From SVQP01 sp045587385 (lineage in GTDB: Bacteria; Bacillota; Clostridia; Oscillospirales; CAG-272): a stretch of DNA of 64,000 bases. Each line of letters begins with the position of its first letter. Positions within the stretch are counted from its first letter, which is position 1. The stretch is from positions 3,214 to 67,213 of the forward strand of contig JAZNCE010000128.1 of NCBI GenBank assembly GCA_045587385.1, in the 5' to 3' direction. Below, one piece after another: positions 15,491-24,364 of this stretch. The position numbers and the translations under genes are program-made. A model generated the notes under the pieces. The model saw only the letters and a program-made list of their open reading frames with translations. It was not told where the DNA came from and ran no database searches.

Positions 15491-15522
15491 TACAAAGGGG
15501 CTGCATTCCAAAATGCAGCCCC
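15491..15522 (-). terminator. Terminator of the CotH-RCC1 gene
   Basis: GGGGCTGCATT (15497-15507) pairs perfectly with AATGCAGCCCC (15512-15522) around a 4-nt loop. On the minus strand it is followed by TTTGT. It lies 15 nt past the stop of the large lipoprotein. Confidence 0.8.
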
Positions 15523-15536
15523 AAATCTTATTTTAC

Positions 15537-18500
15537 TTAAAACAACGCCTGCGCCATATTGACGCTGCCACCTGCCTTGCCGTTGCCTGCCTGGCCGTAG
15601 GTGTTGTCGCCCTGCGCCTGGATGGTGCCGTCCTCAAAAAGGAACAAGCTGAACTGATAGCCCGACGCAATATCCTTGACGCCGCCTGCGATCATCTTAC
15701 CGGGCGTGCCCGAGGTGGCATTCACGCTGCCCAAAGCACCGCCCATGTTGGAGCCGTAGCCCCAGACAGAGCCGTCGGTCTTGAGAATGAGCATGTTGCT
15801 GTTGTGCAGCACCGCCTTTTTGACGCCGTTCGTCAGCTTGACCGCACCGCCCGTGCCCTGGCCCTGACCCCAACCGTTCAAGGATCTCCAGCCTGCGTAG
15901 TACAGCTCACCCTTGGAGTTGATCAGCACGATCTGATGCTCGCCCGTGGACATATAGGTAACGCCCGCAAGCAGCTTATGCGGTGTATTATATTTATCCG
16001 CATCCGTGCCAAACTTCTGCCAGCGGTTATCGCCCAGCACATAGCAGGTGTTGCTTGTATCGGTATAGAAAGTGTTTCTTCTGCCCGCTGCAATCAGCTT
16101 TACGTTGCTTGCCACCACCTGGAACGTGGTCGTGGTGCCACCGTCATTGCGTTTGCCGAGCTGACCGTAGGTATTGGAGCCAACGCCCCAAAGCACGCCC
16201 TCCTCGTCAAGCACGAGCAAATGGTCGTGACCAACGCTGATGTCCACGATCTTTTTATCAAACTTGACAAGTCCTGCGCGGTCATCGGTTGACGTACCGT
16301 TTCTGCCAAGCTGTCCTGCGCCGTTTGCGCCAACCGTATAAAGCTGACCGTCCAGCGTCAGATACGCCATCATGGTTGCGTTATTGTTATTCTCACAGTC
16401 GTTGCTGTGGCAGACCTCCACCTTGGCAACGCCGGAAGCCACCAGCGTAGGCATGGAGATCTTGCCGCCCCCGGGAATACCCAGAATGCCGTTTTCGTTC
16501 ATGCCCCAGGCATACAGATCCCCGGTTTCCGTCAGATAATAGGACGAATGCCCGCTTGCGGTAATACCGCTCTGCACGCCCGCGACAGGAGTCTGCGCAC
16601 TATTGGACTTGGTGTTGATGATCAAAGTACCGGAGGACGAAACGGTAAACTGCGCCGCATTGCCCTGCGCGCTTTTACTCTCGCCCACAGTAGGCATAAA
16701 CATAATGGAAGAAATGCTATATCCCTCTTTTGCGGTTGCATTGACAGTAAAGGTCACGTTCGCGGTAGTGCCCGGTTCGATTTCAAAAACGAATTCCGTG
16801 CCCGATGCGCTGACAGCTTCGCCGTTGAAGACAACCTCTGCGCGGTCGGGATTATAGCTGACCACAATCGTCTTCTCCGTGCCGATTTCCAGATCCGAGG
16901 GAGAAATGCCGAAATAAGAGCACAGCATGGGGATCACGTACTTCTCTCTGTTACGTACGAAGCTGTACATATTCTCAACCGAGGTGCGATATTGATTTTC
17001 GCTCGCACCCCAACGCTTACTCTGCAGCTCGACCAGCGGCTCGCGCTCACTTACGATCGCATCCAGCTCGGCTTCCAAAAATTCGGGGGTATAAATACGG
17101 TCCACCACGTATGCAAAGCGCGAGATAAACGCCTGCTTGAAGCCCGCATTCTTGCAAAGTCCGTGCATAATGGTGCCGATCACCGTACCGGTAGAATCGA
17201 TCCAACCAAAGAAATTTGCCTTTTCAGCGGTATCTGCCCAGTGCCCCATAGGATACATGGCAATACCCATATCCATATCAAGCAGAGTGAAATGCCACTT
17301 GGTATCCACGCTGCCCTCGGTGCGATTTTTGAAGACCTTAATATTATTCTCGGGCCAGTCGCGTGCATTGAAGAACAGGCGCGAGACGTACATATCCATA
17401 AAGGAATTGACGTCCAGTCGCTCCGCTACGTACTGATAATGCTCCTCTTGTGAAAGGTCGTGCGTGCGGATGTAGTGCACGATGGCATTGAACTCGTCCG
17501 CATCCGCCTGCGTGGACTCCATGGGAATAAAGGGAGCACCCGCATTGCCGCCAAGTACCAGCGCGTCATAGTCACTTTCGATGATTGCTACCTCATCCTT
17601 ATTTGCACCCGTATGCGACTCCACGTACTCGGGGCTGTAACGCTCGCGCGCGTTGTACACGCCCCAGAACTCACCGTTGATAAACAGCAGCACCGGTGCA
17701 TACGCCATGGTATATACGTCAAGCTCTCTGGATACGCGCTGCATATATGCGTCACGGATAAAGGAATCCATGCAGTCGTTGCCCGAATTTCTAAGCAACA
17801 GACGCGAGAAATCGGTAATGGCGTGCCCCGCGTCGTCACGGGCGTAGCCGTCAAACAGATCGTAATTGAGATCTCCGTCCGTGCCGACAGCCGTGTTATT
17901 CGTACTCTTATAATAGACGCGCATGGACTTCATGGGCCAGCCCGACGAGCCGTGTCCGCTGATGGCAAGCTCCACGTACGAGCTGCCGCGGCGCACACCG
18001 TCGGGGGAGAAGACCTCCATCATGCCGGTCTGGCGCTGGTTAGGTCCGCCGCCCGCGCTGCTATAGTGGGTATAGAAGCCTTGGCTGCCGTAGATCAGAT
18101 TTCTGTCCATCGACAAGGACATCATGCTCACGCCGTAGTCGTAAAAGGTTTCGGAAATAAAATACGTATTGGTAAAAACGTCCGAATAGGTAAATCCGTC
18201 ACTTGCATACGCCTTGATCACGTAGCCGCCGGGAAGAGATTTGCTGTTTGTACCAAAGCCGTGAGCGCTGCCGCCCTTGATGGTGTCTCCGATCGGCATA
18301 TCGGAGGTATCGGTCAAAGAGATAGGCCCTGTGTATTCCTTGCCCTTTGCTTTGGGATCCGTGCCGTCGGTGGTATAGTAGATCTTAAACCCTTCCTTGG
18401 TACTCAGCTCAAGCGCAAAGCCCTCTTTATAAATGCCCGCGTCCCTGGAGAACTGCACCTCGAAAACGCGAGAACCAATCACGGTATTCTTGCCTTGGCT

Positions 18501-19310
18501 GCTCTCGGGACAAACCTGCTCCAGCTGCGCGGTAGTCGCCTCATTCAGGTTGACCTTATGGAAGCCGCTGTAATTTTTGAGCGCAGTACGCACCGCCACC
18601 TTGCTCTTGGACATGTTATCCACGGCATAATGACTGTCATAGCCCGGCTCTGCGGCAACGAAATACGATACGGTGCCGTCAATGTTCTCCACAAGCGTAG
18701 CCTCATCAATATCCTGCCCCTTGGGCGCAAGAGAAAGCTGCATGTTGTTATTGTCCAGGATCACCGCCCATTCTGCGTCATACGACTCGATGGACAAAAC
18801 GGCAAACGACTCGTCGTACTCTTCACCGTTCTTTTCGCGCGTCGCCTGCATGCGGATCAAATAATATCCTCCGGGTGCAATGCTTGCATCCTTGGGAAAA
18901 GTAAACTGTCTGTAGCCGTCACCCGTTTCCTCACGGTAATACAGTGCTGCATCTGTCAAGGGGGCTCTTTCGGTGCTTGTATTGTACAACTGGATAAAGC
19001 CGTGTCCCACGGCAGCGTCCTTGTTCTGCCCCGTGCCGTACACGGCAGAGATCAGCACGTCCTTGAACTGCTTGGCAACGTCGTACTGGGGATCATCGGG
19101 CTGCAGGATATCGTCCCCCGTCGTCTGTTCCTCTCCCGGACCGGGCGTATCCTCACCGGGCTGCGTAGTTTGTGCGGGATCATTTGTGCCGTCCTCGGCA
19201 GTCGTGTCGTCGGGTGATGTATTCGGTTGGCAGGCAGCAAACGCGCCCACCAGTAACAGCAATGCTAAAAGCAGCGAAAGTGCAGCTTTGAGGGATATTC
19301 TGTGTTTCAT
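15537..19310 (-). CDS. Lipoprotein with CotH kinase-like domain and C-terminal RCC1 repeats
   Basis: A 1257-aa exported protein. The signal peptide ends in a lipobox with Cys27 (VGAFAAC), then an Asp/Thr/Gly-rich linker. Residues about 75-290 resemble a lamin-tail (LTD) domain. About 295-350 is a chitobiase-type module (YYTTDGTDP). The CotH kinase-like region spans about 360-760, with INGEFWGVYNARER and a probable metal-binding LLDMDMGIAMY. After a beta linker, about 940-1257 carry six or seven RCC1-like propeller repeats, such as GDLYAWGMNENGILG and GVLWGVGSNTYGQLG. CotH proteins are atypical kinases of spore coat proteins; surface lipoprotein forms are known but poorly understood. It is a single-gene unit with its own promoter and terminator. 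Confidence 0.85.
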   Translation of the reverse strand: MKHRISLKAALSLLLALLLLVGAFAACQPNTSPDDTTAEDGTNDPAQTTQPGEDTPGPGEEQTTGDDILQPDDPQYDVAKQFKDVLISAVYGTGQNKDAAVGHGFIQLYNTSTERAPLTDAALYYREETGDGYRQFTFPKDASIAPGGYYLIRMQATREKNGEEYDESFAVLSIESYDAEWAVILDNNNMQLSLAPKGQDIDEATLVENIDGTVSYFVAAEPGYDSHYAVDNMSKSKVAVRTALKNYSGFHKVNLNEATTAQLEQVCPESSQGKNTVIGSRVFEVQFSRDAGIYKEGFALELSTKEGFKIYYTTDGTDPKAKGKEYTGPISLTDTSDMPIGDTIKGGSAHGFGTNSKSLPGGYVIKAYASDGFTYSDVFTNTYFISETFYDYGVSMMSLSMDRNLIYGSQGFYTHYSSAGGGPNQRQTGMMEVFSPDGVRRGSSYVELAISGHGSSGWPMKSMRVYYKSTNNTAVGTDGDLNYDLFDGYARDDAGHAITDFSRLLLRNSGNDCMDSFIRDAYMQRVSRELDVYTMAYAPVLLFINGEFWGVYNARERYSPEYVESHTGANKDEVAIIESDYDALVLGGNAGAPFIPMESTQADADEFNAIVHYIRTHDLSQEEHYQYVAERLDVNSFMDMYVSRLFFNARDWPENNIKVFKNRTEGSVDTKWHFTLLDMDMGIAMYPMGHWADTAEKANFFGWIDSTGTVIGTIMHGLCKNAGFKQAFISRFAYVVDRIYTPEFLEAELDAIVSEREPLVELQSKRWGASENQYRTSVENMYSFVRNREKYVIPMLCSYFGISPSDLEIGTEKTIVVSYNPDRAEVVFNGEAVSASGTEFVFEIEPGTTANVTFTVNATAKEGYSISSIMFMPTVGESKSAQGNAAQFTVSSSGTLIINTKSNSAQTPVAGVQSGITASGHSSYYLTETGDLYAWGMNENGILGIPGGGKISMPTLVASGVAKVEVCHSNDCENNNNATMMAYLTLDGQLYTVGANGAGQLGRNGTSTDDRAGLVKFDKKIVDISVGHDHLLVLDEEGVLWGVGSNTYGQLGKRNDGGTTTTFQVVASNVKLIAAGRRNTFYTDTSNTCYVLGDNRWQKFGTDADKYNTPHKLLAGVTYMSTGEHQIVLINSKGELYYAGWRSLNGWGQGQGTGGAVKLTNGVKKAVLHNSNMLILKTDGSVWGYGSNMGGALGSVNATSGTPGKMIAGGVKDIASGYQFSLFLFEDGTIQAQGDNTYGQAGNGKAGGSVNMAQALF

Positions 19311-19372
19311 GGATATTCCTCCTTGAAGTGAGATTTTATATATAAAGCCGTCATAATCTGAATTGATTTTTT

Positions 19373-19401
19373 ATTATACCATACTTTTATATAATTGTAA
19401 A
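19373..19401 (-). promoter_or_regulatory. Predicted promoter of the CotH-RCC1 gene
   Basis: Minus-strand TTTACA (19401-19396), 17-nt spacer and TATAAT (19378-19373). The leader is about 60 nt and contains AAGGAGG before ATG 19310. Confidence 0.75.
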
Positions 19402-19474
19402 CACTTTCACCGCTCAAAATTGTAAATTCTGCCAAAATCCACACCAAATGTGATATTTGTCACATAAAACGCAT

Positions 19475-19509
19475 CAAAAAAGAGGTCTGCCCTCAATGGG
19501 CAGACCTCT
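19475..19509 (-). terminator. Terminator of the three-lipoprotein operon
   Basis: AGAGGTCTGCCC (19481-19492) and GGGCAGACCTCT (19498-19509) form a perfect 12-bp stem around TCAAT. On the minus strand it is followed by a run of T. It lies 16 nt past the stop of the last lipoprotein. Confidence 0.88.
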
Positions 19510-19524
19510 TTGTACTGTTTTACT

Positions 19525-21039
19525 TTAATTCATCTTTTCATACGCAGCGATCAGCTTATCCAACGATTTTTGGAACGCCTTTTGCTGCTGCGTCAGCCAA
19601 GTGGCAACAGTGCCGGATTGCTGATCCAACAAAGTGCCGAAATACTGCACCTTGCTTCCAAGCTCACCGATCAGATAATTACTGCCGAAATCCAGGGTCT
19701 TGCTTTCCCAGATCAGCATCAGCATCTCAGAGTCCTGCACGAAGTGGCATACCTTGGCGGAAATGCGATCCCTGTAAAGACCGTCCGAGATCTGTGCCAA
19801 TGCTTCGAGAGCATAGCCAGCCAAATCGTAATTGCGCGCACTCTTAGGCACCATAACGGCAGGTGCAGCTGTGGAAACCAATGCTTGGTAATTCTCCTGC
19901 TCCTCATCCAACTTGGGATACGGCAATATGCCGTACGACATTCCCGACCCGTACCTTTCCAACGTATAATTCACATCCGTACCGTAGAGCAGCGCACGCC
20001 CACTTTCGAACAGCACCTGCGGCTCCTGCTCAATAGCGTCCGTGAAAGAATATGTGGGCAGATACGTGCAGCCGCGATCCAGAACCATTGTGTAAAACTC
20101 GTCATATGCCATCATCATACGGTCAAGCGCGGTGTCATTGACTACGGGCAGATTTTGTGCATCCTTGCCGACCAGCATAACGTCTGCACCGCAAGCAAAC
20201 GCATACGTGCGATCCCCCTCCAGAGCCAAGCCAAAGCGATCATCGCTGTCTTTCATGCCGTTTCCGTTGAGATCCGTGTACGACATATTGACGAAGGTGT
20301 GCATCTTTGCCAGCGTCCAGCCGCCGCAGATTACGTAATCATACAGATCCACGCCCATTTCATCTGCCATCTGACTATGAAAGGCAATCATGGCGGTGTG
20401 CAGATCGGAGGACGGCAACAAAGCACCCGTTGCCATGGGCACGTAATTGCCTATTGCAAGCCCCTCGTTGACGCTTGCATCCCATGCAGAGCCGGTCAGA
20501 TCTACGTAGGCAAGCGTGCCCAGATCAACCAGATATCCGTTTTGCGCAAGCTCCGCACCGGAATTGGCGATTTCCGCCATCACGATATCGTAATCCGGAA
20601 CACCCGCCTGTACAGCCGTTTTGGTCATATTCGCAATTTCTGTAGGACTGACATATTCCGTATTGATACGGATATTAAACGCTTCCTCAACCGCTTGATT
20701 GCGCGCATATGAGAGCTCGTGCACGAAGCTTGTCGACACATCGAGCAAACCGATATCTCTGTGAGAGCTTCCCAAAATCGTGATGGTTTCTCCCGGAAAA
20801 ACGTTCTCGGGCAGATCCACGGCGGGATGCTCCTCTACGAGCACGTCGGTCTCTATCCACGTTTCCTCAATCCACGTTTCCTCAACTGCGGTTTCGGGCA
20901 CAAAATCATCGCTCGGGATGTAGTCTCCCACTCCCTCACTAAACAGCTCGCCCACAAGCCCGCCAAACTCCATATCACACGCCGCAAACGAGCCGATCAG
21001 CAAAAGGCTGACCAATATCAATATCAATCTTTTTTTCAT
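19525..21039 (-). CDS. Solute-binding-like lipoprotein, paralogue 1
   Basis: A 504-aa extracellular lipoprotein with a signal peptide and lipidated Cys21 (GSFAAC). The mature start CDMEFGGLVGELFSEG is shared with the two upstream paralogues. After a Glu/Thr-rich linker the body resembles the family 1 solute-binding fold: TITILGSS, VPDYDIVMAEIANSGAELAQ, SYGILPYPKLDEEQ. Residues 256-267 (DLNGNGMKDSDD) form an EF-hand-like loop. No permease or ATPase lies nearby. It is the last gene of a three-gene operon (24200 to 19525) with terminator at 19481. The ligand is unknown. An extracellular sugar- or oligosaccharide-binding role is inferred from fold only. Confidence 0.75.
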   Translation of the reverse strand: MKKRLILILVSLLLIGSFAACDMEFGGLVGELFSEGVGDYIPSDDFVPETAVEETWIEETWIETDVLVEEHPAVDLPENVFPGETITILGSSHRDIGLLDVSTSFVHELSYARNQAVEEAFNIRINTEYVSPTEIANMTKTAVQAGVPDYDIVMAEIANSGAELAQNGYLVDLGTLAYVDLTGSAWDASVNEGLAIGNYVPMATGALLPSSDLHTAMIAFHSQMADEMGVDLYDYVICGGWTLAKMHTFVNMSYTDLNGNGMKDSDDRFGLALEGDRTYAFACGADVMLVGKDAQNLPVVNDTALDRMMMAYDEFYTMVLDRGCTYLPTYSFTDAIEQEPQVLFESGRALLYGTDVNYTLERYGSGMSYGILPYPKLDEEQENYQALVSTAAPAVMVPKSARNYDLAGYALEALAQISDGLYRDRISAKVCHFVQDSEMLMLIWESKTLDFGSNYLIGELGSKVQYFGTLLDQQSGTVATWLTQQQKAFQKSLDKLIAAYEKMN

Positions 21040-21105
21040 ACGATCATCCTCCTTGGAAAAATCGAAATTTCATTTTGCATAGCTCACATACGCCCTTGCC
21101 AAAGA

Positions 21106-22566
21106 TCAATTGTTCTCCCGAACGCTTTGATATACCCCTTCAAGATACGTCAAAAACTCTTTTTTGTATGCCTGCAGATAAGTAGCTGTACCCTGGCGCA
21201 ACGGCTTTACCTCGTGTCCTCCGACTTGCAGCAGGGTAAGATCCAAACAGCAGCGGGCATTTTCCATGACGGTAAAGCATGCGTTTGCAGAGTTTGGATT
21301 GGGATTGACCTTATAGATCAGCTCCTCGATCGCGGGCTGCATATGGTTTGCCGCCAGAACGGAAAGCACGTTGAGTGCCATGCCCACCTCACCGTCTCCG
21401 CTGCGCGAAACGCTTAAAAAGCTGCCGCGATTACAGCTTGCAACGGCGGGCACGTAGTGACCTACCATATCAGGCACGGGGACTACGCACACGGGAAAGC
21501 TTGCACAGGTGTACAGAGCATCCTTACCGTCCAGCCCCACAACGCGACTGAGCGTGGTTGCGTAAAACAGCGCATTTCCGGAAAGGAACACCTCTTGCGG
21601 ATTTTGAGCTTCGCATGACACGCGTTCCAAATGTGCCCATGAACTGTACAGCAACTCACAAAACGATACTGTATTCTCTCCGTACGTGCCGTTCGTGAAG
21701 ATCTCAATACCGCTGTTTTCAAGCACAAATGCTTCACTTTTGTAGCGTTCATATACCGTGCCGACGCGATCTTCTTGATTGATGCTGCCATTCCCATTGA
21801 GGTCGGATGTCGCCTCGGTACATATACCTATGTATTTCGTGTTTTCCCACGCATCCGAATTCACGATATCGTATATATCCTGATAACCGATCTCGTTCAT
21901 CAGATCCTCGTTAAACACAAGGCAATTCGCGTCAAGCTGCGCGTAAGGCGTCAGATATCCCGCAAAGGAATATTGCGCACCTTCAAATTGCAGATCTGCA
22001 TTCATCCGCTCAAACCAGCAGCCGTTATTCATTTCAAAGCCCTCAAGCGAGTTTTGATTATGAAACGCCCCCGACATGGCAACCTCACCTGCGCTTGACA
22101 GAGGCAGGTAGCAAAGCATGATCATACCCGAGCCCGCTTGCGTTTCGCTTACGGCAAGCTCAATGATTTCCGCTCCCGTCAGGGTCTGCTTGTGATAGAT
22201 CTCATATCCGTAAAGCCCGGTAAACTGCTCCGCCATGGCAACAAACGCCTGATCAATCACCTCGGCACCCGTGTCAATGTGAAAGCCGATGCCGTCCGAC
22301 GCCTCAAACATGATCAACTCCTGCGACAAATTCAAGCTGTCGGGAAAGCCGTACAGCTCCTCGCCGGGTCCCATGGTATAGGTTTCCTCGGGATCAATCG
22401 CGGGACTTGGCGGCACAACACCGATCAAAGAATCCAAAATACCGCCCCCGGGCAGATCCGCGTCCGACAGCAACTCGCCCACAAGCCCGCCAAACTCCAT
22501 ATCGCATGCGGCAAGTGCGCAAAGCAAGACAACGCACACCAGCGCGATTGCAATTCTCTTTTTCAT
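21106..22566 (-). CDS. Solute-binding-like lipoprotein, paralogue 2 (divergent)
   Basis: A 486-aa lipoprotein with Cys21 after CALAA and the shared mature N-terminus CDMEFGGLVGELLSD. The body is the most divergent of the five: the segment DLNGNGSINQEDRVGT keeps the EF-hand-like loop and ETQAGSGMIMLCYLPLSSAG replaces the usual DYDIV region. The start is ATG 22566, with GGGGAGA 6 nt before it; the frame can be opened 15 nt earlier, but that would include the ribosome-binding site. It is 14 nt after paralogue 3 and 66 nt before paralogue 1. No transporter membrane genes are adjacent. Confidence 0.7.
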   Translation of the reverse strand: MKKRIAIALVCVVLLCALAACDMEFGGLVGELLSDADLPGGGILDSLIGVVPPSPAIDPEETYTMGPGEELYGFPDSLNLSQELIMFEASDGIGFHIDTGAEVIDQAFVAMAEQFTGLYGYEIYHKQTLTGAEIIELAVSETQAGSGMIMLCYLPLSSAGEVAMSGAFHNQNSLEGFEMNNGCWFERMNADLQFEGAQYSFAGYLTPYAQLDANCLVFNEDLMNEIGYQDIYDIVNSDAWENTKYIGICTEATSDLNGNGSINQEDRVGTVYERYKSEAFVLENSGIEIFTNGTYGENTVSFCELLYSSWAHLERVSCEAQNPQEVFLSGNALFYATTLSRVVGLDGKDALYTCASFPVCVVPVPDMVGHYVPAVASCNRGSFLSVSRSGDGEVGMALNVLSVLAANHMQPAIEELIYKVNPNPNSANACFTVMENARCCLDLTLLQVGGHEVKPLRQGTATYLQAYKKEFLTYLEGVYQSVRENN

Positions 22567-22580
22567 GTTCAATCTCCCCA

Positions 22581-24200
22581 TTATCCGTGACTGAATTGAT
22601 CGATCAGCTTATCCAAGGCTTTGATCAACGCACGCTCAGTTTGCTTGATAGCAGAGTTCACGCCGGTGTGCTTTTGACTCAAACCATTTTGGAAGAGGTT
22701 CACCGCCGTGCTGTTCGAAGCATTGAGGCTGAAATACACCGAACCGAAATCCGCGGTTCTGGTTTGCAGGATCAGTTGCAGCATTTCAGCTCCGTCGGCA
22801 TCCGTCAGCCCGCGAAGCATCGCCTCTTCGATTGCCGCACCGTACAAATCATACGACGCTCTCGCCATAGCCTCCAGCGTATATCCCGTCAGCTTCAGAT
22901 TGCGCGCAGACTGCGGCACCATCACAACCGACGCGGTATTCAGCACGGGAGAGCGGTAGTCGGTATCCTCCGAGCTGTACTTGGGATACGGCAAAATTCC
23001 CATGGATACTCCCGTTCCCATCAGCTCGATCGCGCCTTGCAGCGTCGTGCCGTAAAACAGCACTCTACCCTCTGCAAACGCCTGCGCGGGCATTTCGGCA
23101 AGATCGGGCGACGCAATGTAATCCGACATACTGACGTAAAGCGAAGGATTACCGATACACAGGTCATACACCGTAGCATACACCTCGTTGATGCGCTCCA
23201 CGTTCTGATCGGCATACACGGGCAGATTGTCTGCATCCTTACGAATGATCACAGCCTCGGTAGATGCGGCAAACGCCTGGTCGGTTTCAAAGGTCGTGCC
23301 CGCAAAGCCAAGTCTGTCAACTTCTGCAGAGATCACGCCATCACCATTGAGATCCGCAGTAACGTAGCGCGCTGCATCCATCAACGCATATATATTCCAA
23401 GAGCCTTTGCGTACAAAGTGAGGCAGATTTTCCAAGCCCGTTGTAAGCGCGGGATTGTAAACGATCAGCGAAGTCTGCAGCAGCGCGTCGGGCGTGACAG
23501 CACCGCTTGCCATAGGCAAATTGCCGCCCATTCCGTACGCCTCGTCACAGAAGGGATCCCACCATTCCGCAGACAAACTGATGTAAGGCAGATCATGCAT
23601 ATTCACCAAATATCCGTTCGTGGCAAGATCCGTAGCGGCTCTTGCCATTTGCGCATAGACGATATCAAAATCCCCCTGTCCTGCGTGGACGTCGTTTCGG
23701 ACAAGATCCGTGAGATTTATCGCATCTTCCGCGAACAACAGCTCAAGCTCGATCCCGTAAACCTGATACATCATCAGATTGCGCTCCAAGGTCGCCTGCG
23801 TGACCACGTCCGCATAGTTCACCTCGGGCAAGCCAAGGTCAATCTGCTTGTATCCCAGCACCGTCACACTCTCTCCCGCATACAGGTCGCCGGGCAGATC
23901 TTCAATCACAGAACCACCGGTCGCAATCTCCGAGGTCATTTCATCCCACGTCTGCGGGGGCTCGGTGTCGATCGGCCACGTTTCCAATACTTCCGTTTCG
24001 GGGAATAGGGTTTCTTCGTTCCATACGGTTTCGGGCTCTACTTGCACAGGCGGAGTCAATATCCCGTTATCAACGTCGACCTCGGGTGCTTCCCCGCTGC
24101 CAAGCAGATCGCCCACAAGCCCGCCAAACTCCATATCACACGCCACAAACGAGCCGATCAGCAAAAGGCTGATCAATATCAATGTCAATCTTTTTTTCAT
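22581..24200 (-). CDS. Solute-binding-like lipoprotein, paralogue 3
   Basis: A 539-aa lipoprotein with Cys21 (GSFVAC) and the mature start CDMEFGGLVGDLLGSG. A long Pro/Glu/Thr linker precedes the binding fold (ESVTVLGYKQIDLGLPEV, GDFDIVYAQMARAATDLATN, SMGILPYPKYSSEDTDY). The loop DLNGDGVISAEVD is EF-hand-like, although its final Asp is shifted by one. It is the first gene of the operon behind a near-consensus promoter at 24234-24262. Its first 90 bases are almost the same as those of paralogue 1. Function as a stand-alone binding protein or sensor input is inferred. Confidence 0.75.
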   Translation of the reverse strand: MKKRLTLILISLLLIGSFVACDMEFGGLVGDLLGSGEAPEVDVDNGILTPPVQVEPETVWNEETLFPETEVLETWPIDTEPPQTWDEMTSEIATGGSVIEDLPGDLYAGESVTVLGYKQIDLGLPEVNYADVVTQATLERNLMMYQVYGIELELLFAEDAINLTDLVRNDVHAGQGDFDIVYAQMARAATDLATNGYLVNMHDLPYISLSAEWWDPFCDEAYGMGGNLPMASGAVTPDALLQTSLIVYNPALTTGLENLPHFVRKGSWNIYALMDAARYVTADLNGDGVISAEVDRLGFAGTTFETDQAFAASTEAVIIRKDADNLPVYADQNVERINEVYATVYDLCIGNPSLYVSMSDYIASPDLAEMPAQAFAEGRVLFYGTTLQGAIELMGTGVSMGILPYPKYSSEDTDYRSPVLNTASVVMVPQSARNLKLTGYTLEAMARASYDLYGAAIEEAMLRGLTDADGAEMLQLILQTRTADFGSVYFSLNASNSTAVNLFQNGLSQKHTGVNSAIKQTERALIKALDKLIDQFSHG

Positions 24201-24233
24201 ACGCTATTCCTCCTTTTCAAAGTCTTCGAGTTC

Positions 24234-24262
24234 ATTTTAGCACATTTTTTCTCATTTGTAAA
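24234..24262 (-). promoter_or_regulatory. Predicted promoter of the three-lipoprotein operon
   Basis: Minus-strand TTTACA (24262-24257), 17-nt spacer ending TGC, and TAAAAT (24239-24234), hence also an extended -10. AAGGAGG follows before ATG 24200. Confidence 0.75.
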
Positions 24263-24303
24263 GGGTTTCCCGATCCCTACATATATATAGACGCCAAAAA
24301 TGC

Positions 24304-24342
24304 AAAAAAGTTCCGCGAAAATCGAAAAAATTTTCGCGGAAC
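24304..24342 (-). terminator. Terminator of lipoprotein gene 4
   Basis: GTTCCGCGAAAAT (24310-24322) pairs with ATTTTCGCGGAAC (24330-24342). On the minus strand six T residues follow. It lies about 22 nt past the stop. Confidence 0.9.
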
Positions 24343-24364
24343 TCAAAATTTTATTGTTTAATCA

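Noticed and set aside
17460..19217. 585-codon plus-strand frame opposite the CotH-RCC1 gene
   Set aside because: Shadow of a gene with clear domains; no family motif or start signal on the plus strand.
22407..24008. 533-codon plus-strand frame opposite lipoprotein genes 2 and 3
   Set aside because: It crosses the boundary of two well-supported minus-strand genes and begins inside one of them.
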